Notes under the pieces: generated by a model | Told to the model about the DNA's origin: nothing | The model's database searches: none | Seen by the model: only the letters and a program-made list of their open reading frames with translations | Assembly (NCBI RefSeq): GCF_029960785.1 | Contig: NZ_JASBQE010000043.1 | Coordinates: 39,112-103,111 of the forward strand | Source of the DNA: Polyangium sp. 15x6 | Lineage (GTDB): Bacteria > Myxococcota_A > Polyangia > Polyangiales > Polyangiaceae | DNA length: 64,000 nucleotides | Direction: 5' to 3' | Shown here: positions 1 to 9,166 of the stretch, piece by piece | Layout of the letters: each line of letters starts with the position of its first letter | How positions within the stretch are numbered: the stretch's first letter is position 1 | Made by a program: the position numbers and the translations under genes

Positions 1-765
1 CACGTCGCCATCACGGGTGCGTCCGTCGGCATCGGGGAGGCCTTGGCGCGCGCGTTCGCCGCGAAGGGCGCGGTCCTCTCGCTCGTCGCGCGTCGCAAGG
101 ATCGGCTCGACGCCATCGCGCGCGAGCTCTCGGGCCGGGCCTTCCTCCACCAGGCCGACCTCTCCTTGCCGGAGCGCGCGACGGACTGGATCGCGCCAGC
201 CGAGAAGGAGCTCGGTCCCATCGACGTGCTCGTGAACAACGCGGGCGTGCAGAACATCGAGCCGACGGAGCTCGCCGCCGTCGACGCGGGCGAGATGCTC
301 CTGCGCCTCAACGTCCTCACGCCGCTGCGCCTCACGCGCGCCGTCTTGCCGGGCATGATCGCGCGGCGCAGCGGGGCGATCGTCGACATCGCCTCCATGG
401 CGGCGGTCACACCCATGCCGGGCATGTATTATTACAATGCCTCGAAGGGCGCCCTGGCGAATGCTTCCGAGGGCCTGCGGGGCGAGCTGCGCGGCACGGG
501 CGTGCACGTCGTCACCGTATATCCGGGGCCAGTCGACACGGACATGGGGCGCAAGGGCTACGACAAGTACGAGCACACGCTCACGTCGAAGCTCTCGCCC
601 GTCGGCACGGCGGACGAGCTCGCGCGGCTCGTGGTGCGGGCCGTCGAGAGGAAGAAGGCGCGGATCGTGTATCCGCGCTCGTATGGCGTCGCGCTCTGGT
701 TTCCGCGGATCGCGCGGTGGGTGACGTCGCGCTTCTCCCCGCCGATCAAGCGGTTGCCAGGCTGA
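1..765 (+). CDS. Short-chain dehydrogenase/reductase, 5'-truncated by window edge
   Basis: A classical SDR oxidoreductase using NAD(P)(H); the substrate cannot be read from sequence. The reading frame is open from base 1, so the start codon lies outside the window and probably only a few to about 20 residues are missing. In visible numbering the nucleotide-binding motif TGASVGIG is at 5-12, NNAG at 79-82, and the catalytic Ser132, Tyr145 and Lys149 (YNASK) are all present. The C-terminal tail (about 230-254) is basic and has hydrophobic stretches, as in SDRs that sit on membranes. It is followed directly by palindromic repeat copy 1 and converges on the zinc-ribbon/acyl-CoA dehydrogenase pair. 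Confidence 0.93.
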   Translation, partial: HVAITGASVGIGEALARAFAAKGAVLSLVARRKDRLDAIARELSGRAFLHQADLSLPERATDWIAPAEKELGPIDVLVNNAGVQNIEPTELAAVDAGEMLLRLNVLTPLRLTRAVLPGMIARRSGAIVDIASMAAVTPMPGMYYYNASKGALANASEGLRGELRGTGVHVVTVYPGPVDTDMGRKGYDKYEHTLTSKLSPVGTADELARLVVRAVERKKARIVYPRSYGVALWFPRIARWVTSRFSPPIKRLPG

Positions 766-769
766 ACCG

Positions 770-1084
770 CTGCGCTGGGGCGTCGCCCCAGGCCCCACCA
801 GGGGCTGTCCGCCCCTGGACCCGGACCAGCGCCAGCGCTGGACCTTTGGTGGAAGAACTGCGCTCCGCGCAGTTCTTCCAACGGGCCGGTGAGATCGCCC
901 CGCCCGTCGCGACGCAGCGTTGCTGTCTTGGTTGGCAGGGTCGCTCGCGGTCTTGACTCGGCCTGTGCGATGAACTGCGCATCGCGCAGTTCATCGTCCT
1001 GGGTCCAGCCCCTGGCTGGTCCGGGTCCAGGGGCGGACAGCCCCTGGTCGGGTCCGGGGTGAAACCCCGGCGAGGCGCTTCCCT
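770..1084. repeat. Large intergenic palindromic repeat, copy 1
   Basis: This 319-base gap between convergent genes is filled by a nested inverted repeat. A left arm (about 775-846) and a right arm (about 1008-1078) are largely reverse complements sharing CCAGGGGCTGTCCGCCCCTGG-like blocks. Inside lie two smaller palindromes: about 853-881 (AACTGCGC/GCGCAGTT core, GAAG...CTTC flanks) and about 968-994 (GATGAACTGCGC/GCGCAGTTCATC). The left end carries GGGGCGTCGCCCC and the right end GGGGTGAAACCCC, each self-complementary. Related copies lie at about 12379-12690 and 63690-64000. ORFs crossing it are by-products of its composition. Confidence 0.85.
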
Positions 1085-1303
1085 CTAAAAAAAACCGCCT
1101 TCGAGCATCGAGGCGAGTAGCTCCTCGTCTTCGGGGGATTTTTCGGTGCGGGCCTCGGTTGTGGGGGTGTCCTTGGCCGGGGGCGTGGCCGCGGGGGGAG
1201 TGGGCGGGGGCTCCCGGAAGTTTGGGCAGCCCCGCGTCGCGCACTCCACCGTCAAGACCCCCACGTAGGTCGCTCGCGCGCCGCAGCGGGGGCAGACGGT
1301 CAT
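1085..1303 (-). CDS. Small zinc-ribbon protein, 72 aa
   Basis: A short protein with a treble-clef/zinc-ribbon-like N-terminus: Cys4-Pro-Arg-Cys7 and Cys21/Cys26 can bind one metal ion. The rest (about 31-72) is Pro/Thr-rich and ends in an acidic helix. The ATG at 1303 overlaps the stop codon of the upstream acyl-CoA dehydrogenase as ATGA, so it is translationally coupled and very likely co-transcribed. I do not recognise a specific function; it may be an accessory or regulatory zinc-finger protein. Its 3' end abuts palindromic repeat copy 1. Confidence 0.75.
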   Translation of the reverse strand: MTVCPRCGARATYVGVLTVECATRGCPNFREPPPTPPAATPPAKDTPTTEARTEKSPEDEELLASMLEGGFF

Positions 1304-2466
1304 CCCTTCACCTCGTACTCGCTCTGCAGGAGCTTTGCGATCGTGGCGAGCTGCATGTTCGACGTCCCCTCGTAGATCTTGCCGATCTTCGCGTCGCGGT
1401 AGAACTTCTCCGCGGGGAACTCCTTCGTGAAGCCCACGCCGCCGAAGAACTCCACGCAGAGCGACGCCGTGCGCTCGGCGACCTCCGACGCGAACAGCTT
1501 TGCCATCGCTGCTTCCTTCACGAACGGCAGACCTGCGTCCTTGCGCCGCGCGGCGTTGTAGACCATCAGCCGCGCCGCCTCGATCTCCGTCGCGACGCGC
1601 GCGTACTGGAACTGCATCCCTTGGAAGCTCGCGATCGTCTGGCCGAACTGCTTGCGCTCGCCCATGTACCGCATCGCTTGATCGAACGCGCCTTGGCACA
1701 GACCGATCATCTGCGCGCCGATGCCGATGCGGCCCTCGTTCAGCGTCTCGATCGCGATCTTGTAGCCCTTGCCCACCTCGCCGAGCACGTTCTCGGCGGG
1801 CACCTCGCAGTCCTCGAGGACGAGCTCGCACGTGCTCGACGCGCGGATGCCGAGCTTGTTCTCCTTCTTGCCCACGGAGAAACCCGGGAAGCTCCGCTCG
1901 ACGAGGAACGCCGTGATGCCGCGGTAGCCCTTCGACGGGTCCACGTTCGCGAGCACCAGGAAGAGCGAGCTCTCGTTCGCGTTCGTGATCCAGAGCTTGC
2001 GACCGTTCAGCACCCAGCGACCGTCCTTCTGCGTCGCGCGGGCTTGCAGGGCGAACGCGTCCGAGCCGCTTGCGGCCTCGCTGAGCGCGTACGAGCCCAC
2101 CCAGTCCTTGCAGAGACGGGGCAGGTACTTCTCCTTCTGGGCGTCGTTTGCCCAGCGGAGGAGCGCGTTCGCGACGAGCGTGTTTTGCACGTCCACGAGC
2201 ACGCTCACGCTCGGGTCGACGACGGCGAGCGCCTCGACGGCGAGGATCGCGTTGAAGAAGCTCGAACCGGCTCCGCCGTAGTTCTCGGGGATCTCGACAC
2301 CCATCAGGCCGAGCTCGAACAGGGGCGGCAGGAGCGCGGGATCGAGCGCGCCCTTCTCGTCCATCTCGCTGACGAGCGGCGCGACGCGCTTCTTCGCGAA
2401 GTCGAGCACCGAGTCGCGGAAGAGCGTCTCTTCCTCGGACAGGTGCGTGAGCGGGGGATGCGACAC
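1300..2466 (-). CDS. Acyl-CoA dehydrogenase
   Basis: FAD-dependent alpha,beta-dehydrogenation of acyl-CoA, passing electrons to electron-transfer flavoprotein in fatty-acid or branched-chain amino-acid breakdown. At 388 residues it is of family length. The all-alpha N-domain is followed by the flavin-contacting YALSEAASGSDA segment (about 139-150) and the C-terminal IYEGTSNMQ motif, whose Glu366 is the expected catalytic base (short/medium-chain or isovaleryl type). The start is a GTG at 2466 with AAGGAG upstream. The 72-residue zinc-ribbon gene follows with a 4-base overlap. Chain-length specificity cannot be set from sequence. Confidence 0.93.
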   Translation of the reverse strand: MSHPPLTHLSEEETLFRDSVLDFAKKRVAPLVSEMDEKGALDPALLPPLFELGLMGVEIPENYGGAGSSFFNAILAVEALAVVDPSVSVLVDVQNTLVANALLRWANDAQKEKYLPRLCKDWVGSYALSEAASGSDAFALQARATQKDGRWVLNGRKLWITNANESSLFLVLANVDPSKGYRGITAFLVERSFPGFSVGKKENKLGIRASSTCELVLEDCEVPAENVLGEVGKGYKIAIETLNEGRIGIGAQMIGLCQGAFDQAMRYMGERKQFGQTIASFQGMQFQYARVATEIEAARLMVYNAARRKDAGLPFVKEAAMAKLFASEVAERTASLCVEFFGGVGFTKEFPAEKFYRDAKIGKIYEGTSNMQLATIAKLLQSEYEVKG

Positions 2467-2621
2467 GTGTGATCTCCTTGGGGTAACCCCAGGCGCCGTA
2501 GGGTCGGGGGTTCGGGGGCGCAGCTCGGCTTGTCCGAGCGTGGCCCCCGAGCGTCGAAAGAGGCGGCGGATTATGGGGGGGCGCGAGCGGGTCCGTCAAC
2601 CGAGCCGACGAGGCGGCGCGT

Positions 2622-3164
2622 CTACCATTGCCAGCGCAATCGCACCATCGTCCCTGGGGCGAAATGGAAGGCCTTCTTGCCGTCGATGGGGGCGTCCTTC
2701 TCGTCGTTCACGGTGACCTCGAGGTTCTTGCCCTGGACCCAGGTCTCGCCGACCTCGCCTTCGGCCACGAGCAGCCAGTCGCTCTCGGCGCCTTCCTTGC
2801 CGACGACGCGGAAAACCTCGGCCCTGTTGCCCTTCTGCGGGACGGTTTGGCTCGTCGCCACGAGCGGCTCGATGAGCAACTTCTTGCCCGCCTTCGACTT
2901 GACTTTGCCGTGAATCTCCGCCTGGTGGACGACGACCTCGGTCGTGTACTTGCCGGGCTTCGGCTCGATGCTCGCGGCCGCCGTCGGCGCGGCCGTGGGC
3001 GTGGGCGTGGGCGCCGCGGGCGCGGTCGCGATGGGCTGCGCGGCCGTGACCTCGGGTTGCGGCGAGGCCGGGGGAGGGGGCGTCTGCCCACCTCCGCAGG
3101 CCGCGACGCCGAACCCGAGCCCGAGGGAGAACAACATTGAAAACGTCCACTTGATCGGTCGCAT
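2622..3164 (-). CDS. Putative lipoprotein with Pro/Thr/Ala-rich linker
   Basis: An 180-residue predicted outer-membrane or periplasmic lipoprotein. The signal peptide ends in the lipobox GVAAC (Cys23), followed by a Gly/Pro/Ala/Thr-rich linker to about residue 65. A compact domain of mostly beta-strand character follows (about 70-180), ending in LRWQW. It contains a segment that reads like an SH3-like or small beta-barrel fold, but I cannot assign a family. ATG at 3164 is preceded by GAGGGACG. It is transcribed toward the acyl-CoA dehydrogenase promoter with a 155-base gap, so it is probably its own unit. Confidence 0.8.
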   Translation of the reverse strand: MRPIKWTFSMLFSLGLGFGVAACGGGQTPPPPASPQPEVTAAQPIATAPAAPTPTPTAAPTAAASIEPKPGKYTTEVVVHQAEIHGKVKSKAGKKLLIEPLVATSQTVPQKGNRAEVFRVVGKEGAESDWLLVAEGEVGETWVQGKNLEVTVNDEKDAPIDGKKAFHFAPGTMVRLRWQW

Positions 3165-3360
3165 CTTTTTCGTCCCTCGCCTCTTCCGGCCCTGTGCCAG
3201 CGTCCTTGGTAGCGCAACTCGGGCGGGCCCCGCTAGCAGGATTTTGTCCTTGTCCGGGTGACGTTACGGAGGGTGGTCGGTGCGTCGATCAGAGTCGATT
3301 CGTTGACGATCGAGGCGCCGCCGTTCGATCGCGCCGGGGCCGTGATAAGAACGCGAAGCC

Positions 3361-4164
3361 ATGCGTCGCCTTCGCCCTGCTTCGCTGTTCGTCCTCGCCG
3401 CGCTTGCTTGCTCCGGCTGCGCGGAGAGCGCATCGAATCCGAAGACTTCGCCCAGCGCGGAACGCGCGCCCGTGGCCACTTCCGCATCCGCGCCGGCATC
3501 CGCATCCGCGGCCGCCCCCGTTCCCGCTCCCGCGCCGCCCCGCGATTCTCGCCGCGCCTACATCGTCGCGGCGATGGGCGATTCCCTCACGGATGCCCGC
3601 TCCCACGGCGGAAAGTTCCTCGATTCCCTGCGCGCGCATTGCCCCGAGAGCCGGTTCGACAATTACGGCATCGGCGGACAGATGGTGAACCAGATGCACC
3701 GCCGCTTCGCGCGGGACGTCCTCGGCGAGCCTGCGCCCTCGGACAAACCGGCCTACACGCACGTGATCATCTTCGGCGGCGTGAACGACCTCTACAGCGA
3801 CGAGACGGCCTTCCGCACGCCCAAGCTCATCCAGGCCGACCTCGCCGGCATGTACGCCCTCGCGAAGGGGCGCAACATGCAGGTCGTCGCGCTGACCGTC
3901 GCGCCCTGGGGTGGTTTTTCCAAATACTGGAACGACAAGCGGGCGGCGGCCACGGCGCAGGTGAACGATTGGATCCGGGCGCGCAAGGCCGCGGGCGAGG
4001 TCGATCACGTGGTCGACGCGTTCGCGCTGCTCTCGTGCGGCAACCCGAACTTGATCTGCCCCGACTATGCCGTGCCCTTCAAGGACGGGCTGCATTTCGG
4101 GCCGAAGGGGCACGAGAAGCTCGGCGAGGTGCTCCTGCGCGACGTGTTCACGAATTGCCGTTAG
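3361..4164 (+). CDS. SGNH/GDSL-type hydrolase lipoprotein
   Basis: Predicted lipid-anchored esterase/acylhydrolase of the SGNH superfamily. The signal peptide ends in the lipobox CSGC and is followed by an Ala/Pro/Ser linker. Block I is MGDSLTD (nucleophile Ser, about residue 79), block III is GGVNDLYSD (about 140-148, Asn of the oxyanion hole), and block V is DGLHFGPKGH with the Asp/His of the catalytic site (about 242-251). The length (267 aa) fits the family. The substrate may be an acylated or acetylated cell-wall or capsular sugar, but this is not determined. Its 3' end overlaps the convergent proline iminopeptidase gene by 17 bases. Confidence 0.9.
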   Translation: MRRLRPASLFVLAALACSGCAESASNPKTSPSAERAPVATSASAPASASAAAPVPAPAPPRDSRRAYIVAAMGDSLTDARSHGGKFLDSLRAHCPESRFDNYGIGGQMVNQMHRRFARDVLGEPAPSDKPAYTHVIIFGGVNDLYSDETAFRTPKLIQADLAGMYALAKGRNMQVVALTVAPWGGFSKYWNDKRAAATAQVNDWIRARKAAGEVDHVVDAFALLSCGNPNLICPDYAVPFKDGLHFGPKGHEKLGEVLLRDVFTNCR

Positions 4165-5119
4165 TGCCCGCAAAACGATCGGTCGCCTCGAGCTGAAGAC
4201 GACTCATCTCCGCGTCGCCGGTATGCCCGCCGGGCACGAAGTGGAGCTCTGCGCCCGGCCATGCTTGGGCGAGCTGCCAGGCGACGTCCGCCGGCCCGGC
4301 GAGGTCGAGCCGGCCGTGGAGGAGGACGCCCGGAATCCCTGCCAGCCGTGATGCATTTCGGACGAGCTCGTCCTCTTCGAGCCACGCGGCGTGCGAAAAG
4401 TAGTGCGTCACCAGGCGGGCGAAGGCGATCATGTATCGTTCGTCGGACCAGCGTGGATTGGGCGAGACGTACCCCTCTTCGAGCGACAGCAACGCATCCT
4501 CCCAGGCAACCCAATCGCGGGCTGCCTGGAGCCGGACGCGAGGATCCGCGTGCTCGTTCAGGAGCCGGTCGTAGGCCGCGACCAGGTCGCCGTCGCGGTC
4601 GGCCGCTGGAACGCCGGCCCGAAAGCGGGCCCATTCCTCCGGGAAGTACCGCCCGACATCGTGGCTGAACCACCGGACGTCGGCCCGGCGGGTCAGCGCG
4701 ATCGAGAGGAGAATCATCTCGGAGACCCGCTCGGGATGACGCTCGGCATAGGCAAGCCCGAGCGTGACGCCCCACGACGCGCCCCAGACGAGCCAGCGCT
4801 CGATCCCGAGGTGCTCGCGGAGTCGCTCGATGTCCGCGATCAGGTGGTGGGTCGTGTTTGCCTTCAGGTCGGTCGAGAAATCGCCGGCGTGGGGCGTGCT
4901 CCGGCCGCAGCCGCGCTGGTCGAACTGGACGAGCCGGTAGCGGTCCGGATCGAACCAGCGACGCCGCCCCGCGCTGCTGCCTCCCCCCGGCCCGCCATGG
5001 AGGGCGACCGCGGCCTTCCCGTTCGGGTTGCCAGAAACTTCCCAATGGATCGACTGGCCATCGCCGACGTCGAGCATGCCGGTTTCGTAGGGCTCGCGAG
5101 GCGGGTACGGTTCGCGCAT
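4148..5119 (-). CDS. pip: Proline iminopeptidase
   Basis: A peptidase of family S33 (alpha/beta hydrolase) that removes N-terminal proline from peptides in the cytoplasm. At 323 residues it matches the family. Signatures in order: oxyanion-hole motif HGGPGGG, nucleophile elbow GASWGVTLG, acidic residue in GRLDLAGP, and catalytic His in GGHTGD. The ATG at 5119 has GGGAGG just upstream and gives the typical N-terminus. It is read divergently from the kinase gene with only 69 bases between starts, so the two promoters must be packed together or overlap. Confidence 0.95.
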   Translation of the reverse strand: MREPYPPREPYETGMLDVGDGQSIHWEVSGNPNGKAAVALHGGPGGGSSAGRRRWFDPDRYRLVQFDQRGCGRSTPHAGDFSTDLKANTTHHLIADIERLREHLGIERWLVWGASWGVTLGLAYAERHPERVSEMILLSIALTRRADVRWFSHDVGRYFPEEWARFRAGVPAADRDGDLVAAYDRLLNEHADPRVRLQAARDWVAWEDALLSLEEGYVSPNPRWSDERYMIAFARLVTHYFSHAAWLEEDELVRNASRLAGIPGVLLHGRLDLAGPADVAWQLAQAWPGAELHFVPGGHTGDAEMSRLQLEATDRFAGTNGNS

Positions 5120-5188
5120 GTCGTGCCTCCCTGGGGATTCGGATCGTGGCTCGTGTGGCCTTAGGTTGTAGCGCGCCGAAGGAGGCGC

Positions 5189-8100
5189 ATGCAGTCGGGA
5201 GACGTCATCGACGATCGGTTCGTCATCGAGCGGCTTGCCGGCTCGGGGGGAATGGGCTCGGTCTTCCGGGCGCACGATCGCCTCTCCAGCGAGCCGGTGG
5301 CCGTCAAGGTGCTCCATGACCGGGAGCCCCGCGACATCGCGCGGTTCGATATGGAGGCGCGTGTGCTCGCTGGGCTCGATCATCCGGGCATCGTCCGGTA
5401 CATCATGCACGGCATCACCGGCGCGGGCGAGCCCTTCCTCGCCATGGAATGGCTCGCGGGAGAGGATCTCGGCGCACGGCTCGCGCGCGGGAAGCTCACG
5501 ATCGAAGAGAGCGTCGCCGTCCTCAGCGCGGCAGCCTCGGCCCTCGCGACGGCGCATGCGCGCGGCGTGGTGCACCGCGATATCAAGCCGGGCAACGTCT
5601 TTCTCGTGGATGGCGCGCTCGATCGCGTCAAATTGCTCGATTTTGGCCTCGCGCGTATGCCGCTTTCGCCACGATTCACCCGAACGGGCGTCGTGCTGGG
5701 AACGCCGAGCTACATGGCGCCCGAGCAGGCGCGCGGCGCGCCTTCGCTCGACGCGCGCGTCGATGTCTTCGCGCTCGGCGCCGTGTTGTTCGAGTGCTTG
5801 ACCGGACAGCCCGCATTCCAGGGCGAGCACGTGATGGCCATCCTGGCGAAGGTCTTGCTCGAAGATCCTCCGCCCCTGCGGAAAATCCGGCCCGAGGTGT
5901 CGGTGCGGCTCGAAGCGCTGGTCGCGTGCATGCTGGCGAAGGATCCGGCCGATCGGCTCGCCGATGCGGGGGAGGTCGCGGAGGCGCTCGCCTGTCTCGA
6001 TGCGCGGGACGCTTGGTCGTGGCTCTCCGAGGTGCCGCCCGCGGAGGCGCTGACGAGGAGCGAGCAACGATTGCTGAGCATCGTCGCCGTCGGCGCGGTG
6101 GCCGAGGAGGACGTCGAATCCACGCGCACCAGCCGAGGGGCGCTGGAGTCGGCCGCGGAGACGTTCGGCGCGCATGTCGAATGGCTGGCGGACGGCTCGA
6201 TGCTGGCGGTCTTCATGAATGCGGCGAGCGCGTCGGATGTGGCGGCGCGGGCGGCGCGATGCGCGCTCCAGATGCGCCTGCGAGCGCCGGACGTGCCCGT
6301 TGCGATCGCGACTGGCCTCGGCGAGGTCGCGGAGGCTTTGCCGGTCGGACAGGTCATCGATCGGGCCGCCGCGCTCCTGCGCGCGGCGGGGCGCTGGGTG
6401 CTCGTCGACGAGGTGACCGCGGGGCTTTTCGACGCGCGCTTCGTGGTGGTGCGTGGGCCGAGCGGGCTGGAACTCCACCGCGAAGAGGAAATCAGCGCGA
6501 CGGCGCGCACCTTGCTCGGCAAACCGAGTCCCTTCGTGGGGCGCGGACGAGAGCTGCGCGCCCTCCTCGACCTGCTCGACGAAGCCATCGCCGAGGGCAT
6601 CGCACGCGCGGTGCTCGTGACCGGGCCGCCTGGAATTGGAAAGTCCCGCCTTCGCCAGGAGTTCGTTCGCGCGGCCTTCCAGCGCCATCCCGGGGTCGAC
6701 GTGTGGATCGGGCGCGGCGACACGATGAGCAAAGGGTCGGCGTTTTCTCTCATTGGCTCGGCATTGCGCCATGCGTTCGTGATCGCGGGCCACGAGTCCA
6801 TCGACGAGCGAAGGCGCAAGCTCACCGAGCGGGTCGCGCGCCACGTGGCCGAGCCCGAGGTCCGCCACGTGGCCGCGTTTCTCGGCGAGATGATGGGCAC
6901 GCCCTTCCCCGACACCGACAGCGCGAAGCTTCGCGCCGCGCGCCTCGATGCGCGGCTCATGGCTGATCAGATTCAATTCTCCTTCCGGCAATTCATGGCC
7001 GCCGCGTGCGACGCGCATCCGGTCTTGCTCGTCCTCGATGACCTGCACTGGGGCGATCTTCCCTCGGTGAAGCTCATCGACGCGGCGTTGCGGGACCTCG
7101 CGGGCAAGCCGCTCGTCGTGGCGGCGTTCGGTCGTCCCGAGGTGCACGACGTGTTTCCCAAGGTATGGGCCGAGCGGGGGTTGTCCGAGATTCGCCTGGG
7201 CGAGCTGACCCCACGTGCCGCGGAGGAGCTCGCTCGAAGTGCGCTCGGGGGTACGGCCGAGCCTCGGACGATCGCGCAAATCGTGCAGCGCGCCGCGGGC
7301 CATCCGTTTTTCCTGGAGGAGCTCATCCGAGCGGTGGCCGAGGGGCACGGGGAGCAATTGCCGGAGACCGTGCTGGCCATGGTCGAGGCGCGCCTCGCAG
7401 CTCTCCCGTCCGACGCGCGGCGCGTGTTACGCGCGGCCAGCGTGTTCGGGGAGGTCTTCTGGTGCGGCGGCGTGGAGCACCTGCTCGGCGAGGGGGATGA
7501 GGCGCTCCGCGCGCACGAGTGGCTCGACATGCTGGCCGCGCGCGAGGTCGTGCAACGCAGCGAGGTGAGCCGGTTTCCGGGGGAGGAAGAGTATACGTTC
7601 CGGCATTCGCTCCTGCGGGAGGGGGCGTATGCGATGCTGACGGAGCCCGACCGCACGCTCGGGCATCGGCTCGCGGGAGAGTGGCTCTTGCAATGGGGCG
7701 AGGGCGACGCATTGCGCCTGGCGGAGCATTTCGAGCGGGGAAAGAGCCCGGAGCGCGCGGCGGCGTGGTATCTCGCGGCGTCGAGGCAGATGCTCGACGC
7801 CAATGACCTGCGCGGGGCGATCGCCTGCGTCGAGCGTGGCCTCGCCTGTGGCGCACCGAGGATGCTTCGCTCGGAGCTCCTGCTCGTCCGGGGCGAAGCC
7901 CGCGCGTGGAATGGGGAATGGGCGCTGGTCGGACCGGACATGGACGAGGCCCTGCAGGGGCTGACGCCGCGCCAGCCGCTCTGGTACACCGCAATGGCAT
8001 ACAGGGTCCTGAGCGCCGCGCTGTCCAATGAGCCCAGCGCGTTCTCCAACGACGTTCTGGCCCCGTTCGATGTGGAGCCGAGCCCCGCATGCGCAAGACA

Positions 8101-9028
8101 CTTCGTCTATGCTCTCGGGCTCCTCTTCAAAGCCCTGATATTGCTCGGCAGGCATGACCTCGCCTGGCCCTACATGACGCGGATGGAGCAGGTGGGCAGC
8201 CGGATCGCGGAGGACGACCCTTGGGTCCGGGGCAAGCTGCAGGAACAGCGGAGCTTGGCGCTCCTTTACGATGGGAATCTCTGGGCAGGCCTCACGGCCG
8301 CCAAGGCTTCCCTGGCGAGTTATGAGCAAGCCGGCGATCGGTTGCATGCGGCCTCGAGCCGCTTGACCATCGATGCGTTGTTCATGTTCCTCGGGGCGTA
8401 CGCGCGCGTGGAGGAGGACGTGCGCGCTTTACCTCGAGGCGACGAGGAGTCTGGTTTGTATTCCGTCGGGTGGAGGAGCCTTCTCGCGTCTACGCTCGCG
8501 GAACGCGGGGCCCTGGAGGAGGCGCGCGTGCTCGCGGAGAGCGTCCGAGACTTCACGGTCACGCTGGGCAGCCCTTATTACGAAAGCATCGCCCGAGAGA
8601 ACCTTGCTTCCATCCTCCTGCGCGCCGATGACCTCGACGCGGCGGAGCGCGAGGCGCACGCGGCCAAGGCCCTCTCGGGCACGACGCCCTGGCGCGCGGC
8701 GGCGGAGGCGAGGCTCGCGGCCATCCTCCTTCGGCAGCAGCGCGCGGACGAGGCGCTCCGTCTCACCGAGGACGCGGTCACGCGGCGCGACGCGAGCGGC
8801 GGGATCGGACCTCATGACATGTACCTGCGCCTCGTCCACGCCGAGGCGCTCCACGCGACGGGCCATCACGCCCGCGCGCGGACCGTGCTGCTCGAGGCCC
8901 GCGACCTCTTGCTCTCGCGCGCGGCGAAGATCCAGGACCCCGAGCTGCGCCGGAGCTTCCTCGAAAACGTCTCCGAGAACGCGCGCATCCTCGTCCTCGC
9001 TGCCGCCTGGGAGCAAGCCGCCGCTTAG
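5189..9028 (+). CDS. Ser/Thr protein kinase fused to cyclase-like, AAA ATPase and helical-repeat domains
   Basis: A 1279-residue cytoplasmic signalling protein. An N-terminal Hanks-type kinase (about 10-270) has a glycine loop (LAGSGGMG), catalytic HRD at 129-131 (HRDIKPGN) and DFG at 151-153. A region resembling a class III cyclase homology domain follows (about 293-440), but I do not see the metal-binding aspartates, so it is probably non-catalytic. An AAA/STAND-type ATPase has Walker A GPPGIGKS at 479-486 and Walker B VLLVLDDLHW at about 612-621. The C-terminal half (about 800-1279) is helical and TPR-like. The start has AAGGAGG 4-5 bases upstream. This layout is common in myxobacterial kinase families that couple phosphorylation to a STAND switch; the target is unknown. 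Confidence 0.93.
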   Translation: MQSGDVIDDRFVIERLAGSGGMGSVFRAHDRLSSEPVAVKVLHDREPRDIARFDMEARVLAGLDHPGIVRYIMHGITGAGEPFLAMEWLAGEDLGARLARGKLTIEESVAVLSAAASALATAHARGVVHRDIKPGNVFLVDGALDRVKLLDFGLARMPLSPRFTRTGVVLGTPSYMAPEQARGAPSLDARVDVFALGAVLFECLTGQPAFQGEHVMAILAKVLLEDPPPLRKIRPEVSVRLEALVACMLAKDPADRLADAGEVAEALACLDARDAWSWLSEVPPAEALTRSEQRLLSIVAVGAVAEEDVESTRTSRGALESAAETFGAHVEWLADGSMLAVFMNAASASDVAARAARCALQMRLRAPDVPVAIATGLGEVAEALPVGQVIDRAAALLRAAGRWVLVDEVTAGLFDARFVVVRGPSGLELHREEEISATARTLLGKPSPFVGRGRELRALLDLLDEAIAEGIARAVLVTGPPGIGKSRLRQEFVRAAFQRHPGVDVWIGRGDTMSKGSAFSLIGSALRHAFVIAGHESIDERRRKLTERVARHVAEPEVRHVAAFLGEMMGTPFPDTDSAKLRAARLDARLMADQIQFSFRQFMAAACDAHPVLLVLDDLHWGDLPSVKLIDAALRDLAGKPLVVAAFGRPEVHDVFPKVWAERGLSEIRLGELTPRAAEELARSALGGTAEPRTIAQIVQRAAGHPFFLEELIRAVAEGHGEQLPETVLAMVEARLAALPSDARRVLRAASVFGEVFWCGGVEHLLGEGDEALRAHEWLDMLAAREVVQRSEVSRFPGEEEYTFRHSLLREGAYAMLTEPDRTLGHRLAGEWLLQWGEGDALRLAEHFERGKSPERAAAWYLAASRQMLDANDLRGAIACVERGLACGAPRMLRSELLLVRGEARAWNGEWALVGPDMDEALQGLTPRQPLWYTAMAYRVLSAALSNEPSAFSNDVLAPFDVEPSPACARHFVYALGLLFKALILLGRHDLAWPYMTRMEQVGSRIAEDDPWVRGKLQEQRSLALLYDGNLWAGLTAAKASLASYEQAGDRLHAASSRLTIDALFMFLGAYARVEEDVRALPRGDEESGLYSVGWRSLLASTLAERGALEEARVLAESVRDFTVTLGSPYYESIARENLASILLRADDLDAAEREAHAAKALSGTTPWRAAAEARLAAILLRQQRADEALRLTEDAVTRRDASGGIGPHDMYLRLVHAEALHATGHHARARTVLLEARDLLLSRAAKIQDPELRRSFLENVSENARILVLAAAWEQAAA

Positions 9029-9166
9029 CTCGTCTGCGGAAGACGCCGGCGGCCGAGAGCAATCCATGTCACCAAATCTCCCCTCCGCGACCCCCGCGAA
9101 GCCGTCTCGCGCCCAAAAATCCGCCTCCCGCCCCCCGCGCCGCCGCCCTCTCCCGAACGGAAACCC

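Noticed and set aside
4148..7357. A 1069-codon open frame on the minus strand
   Set aside because: Only its last 323 codons (proline iminopeptidase, start 5119) have a family signature; the rest is antisense to the kinase gene and reflects high GC.
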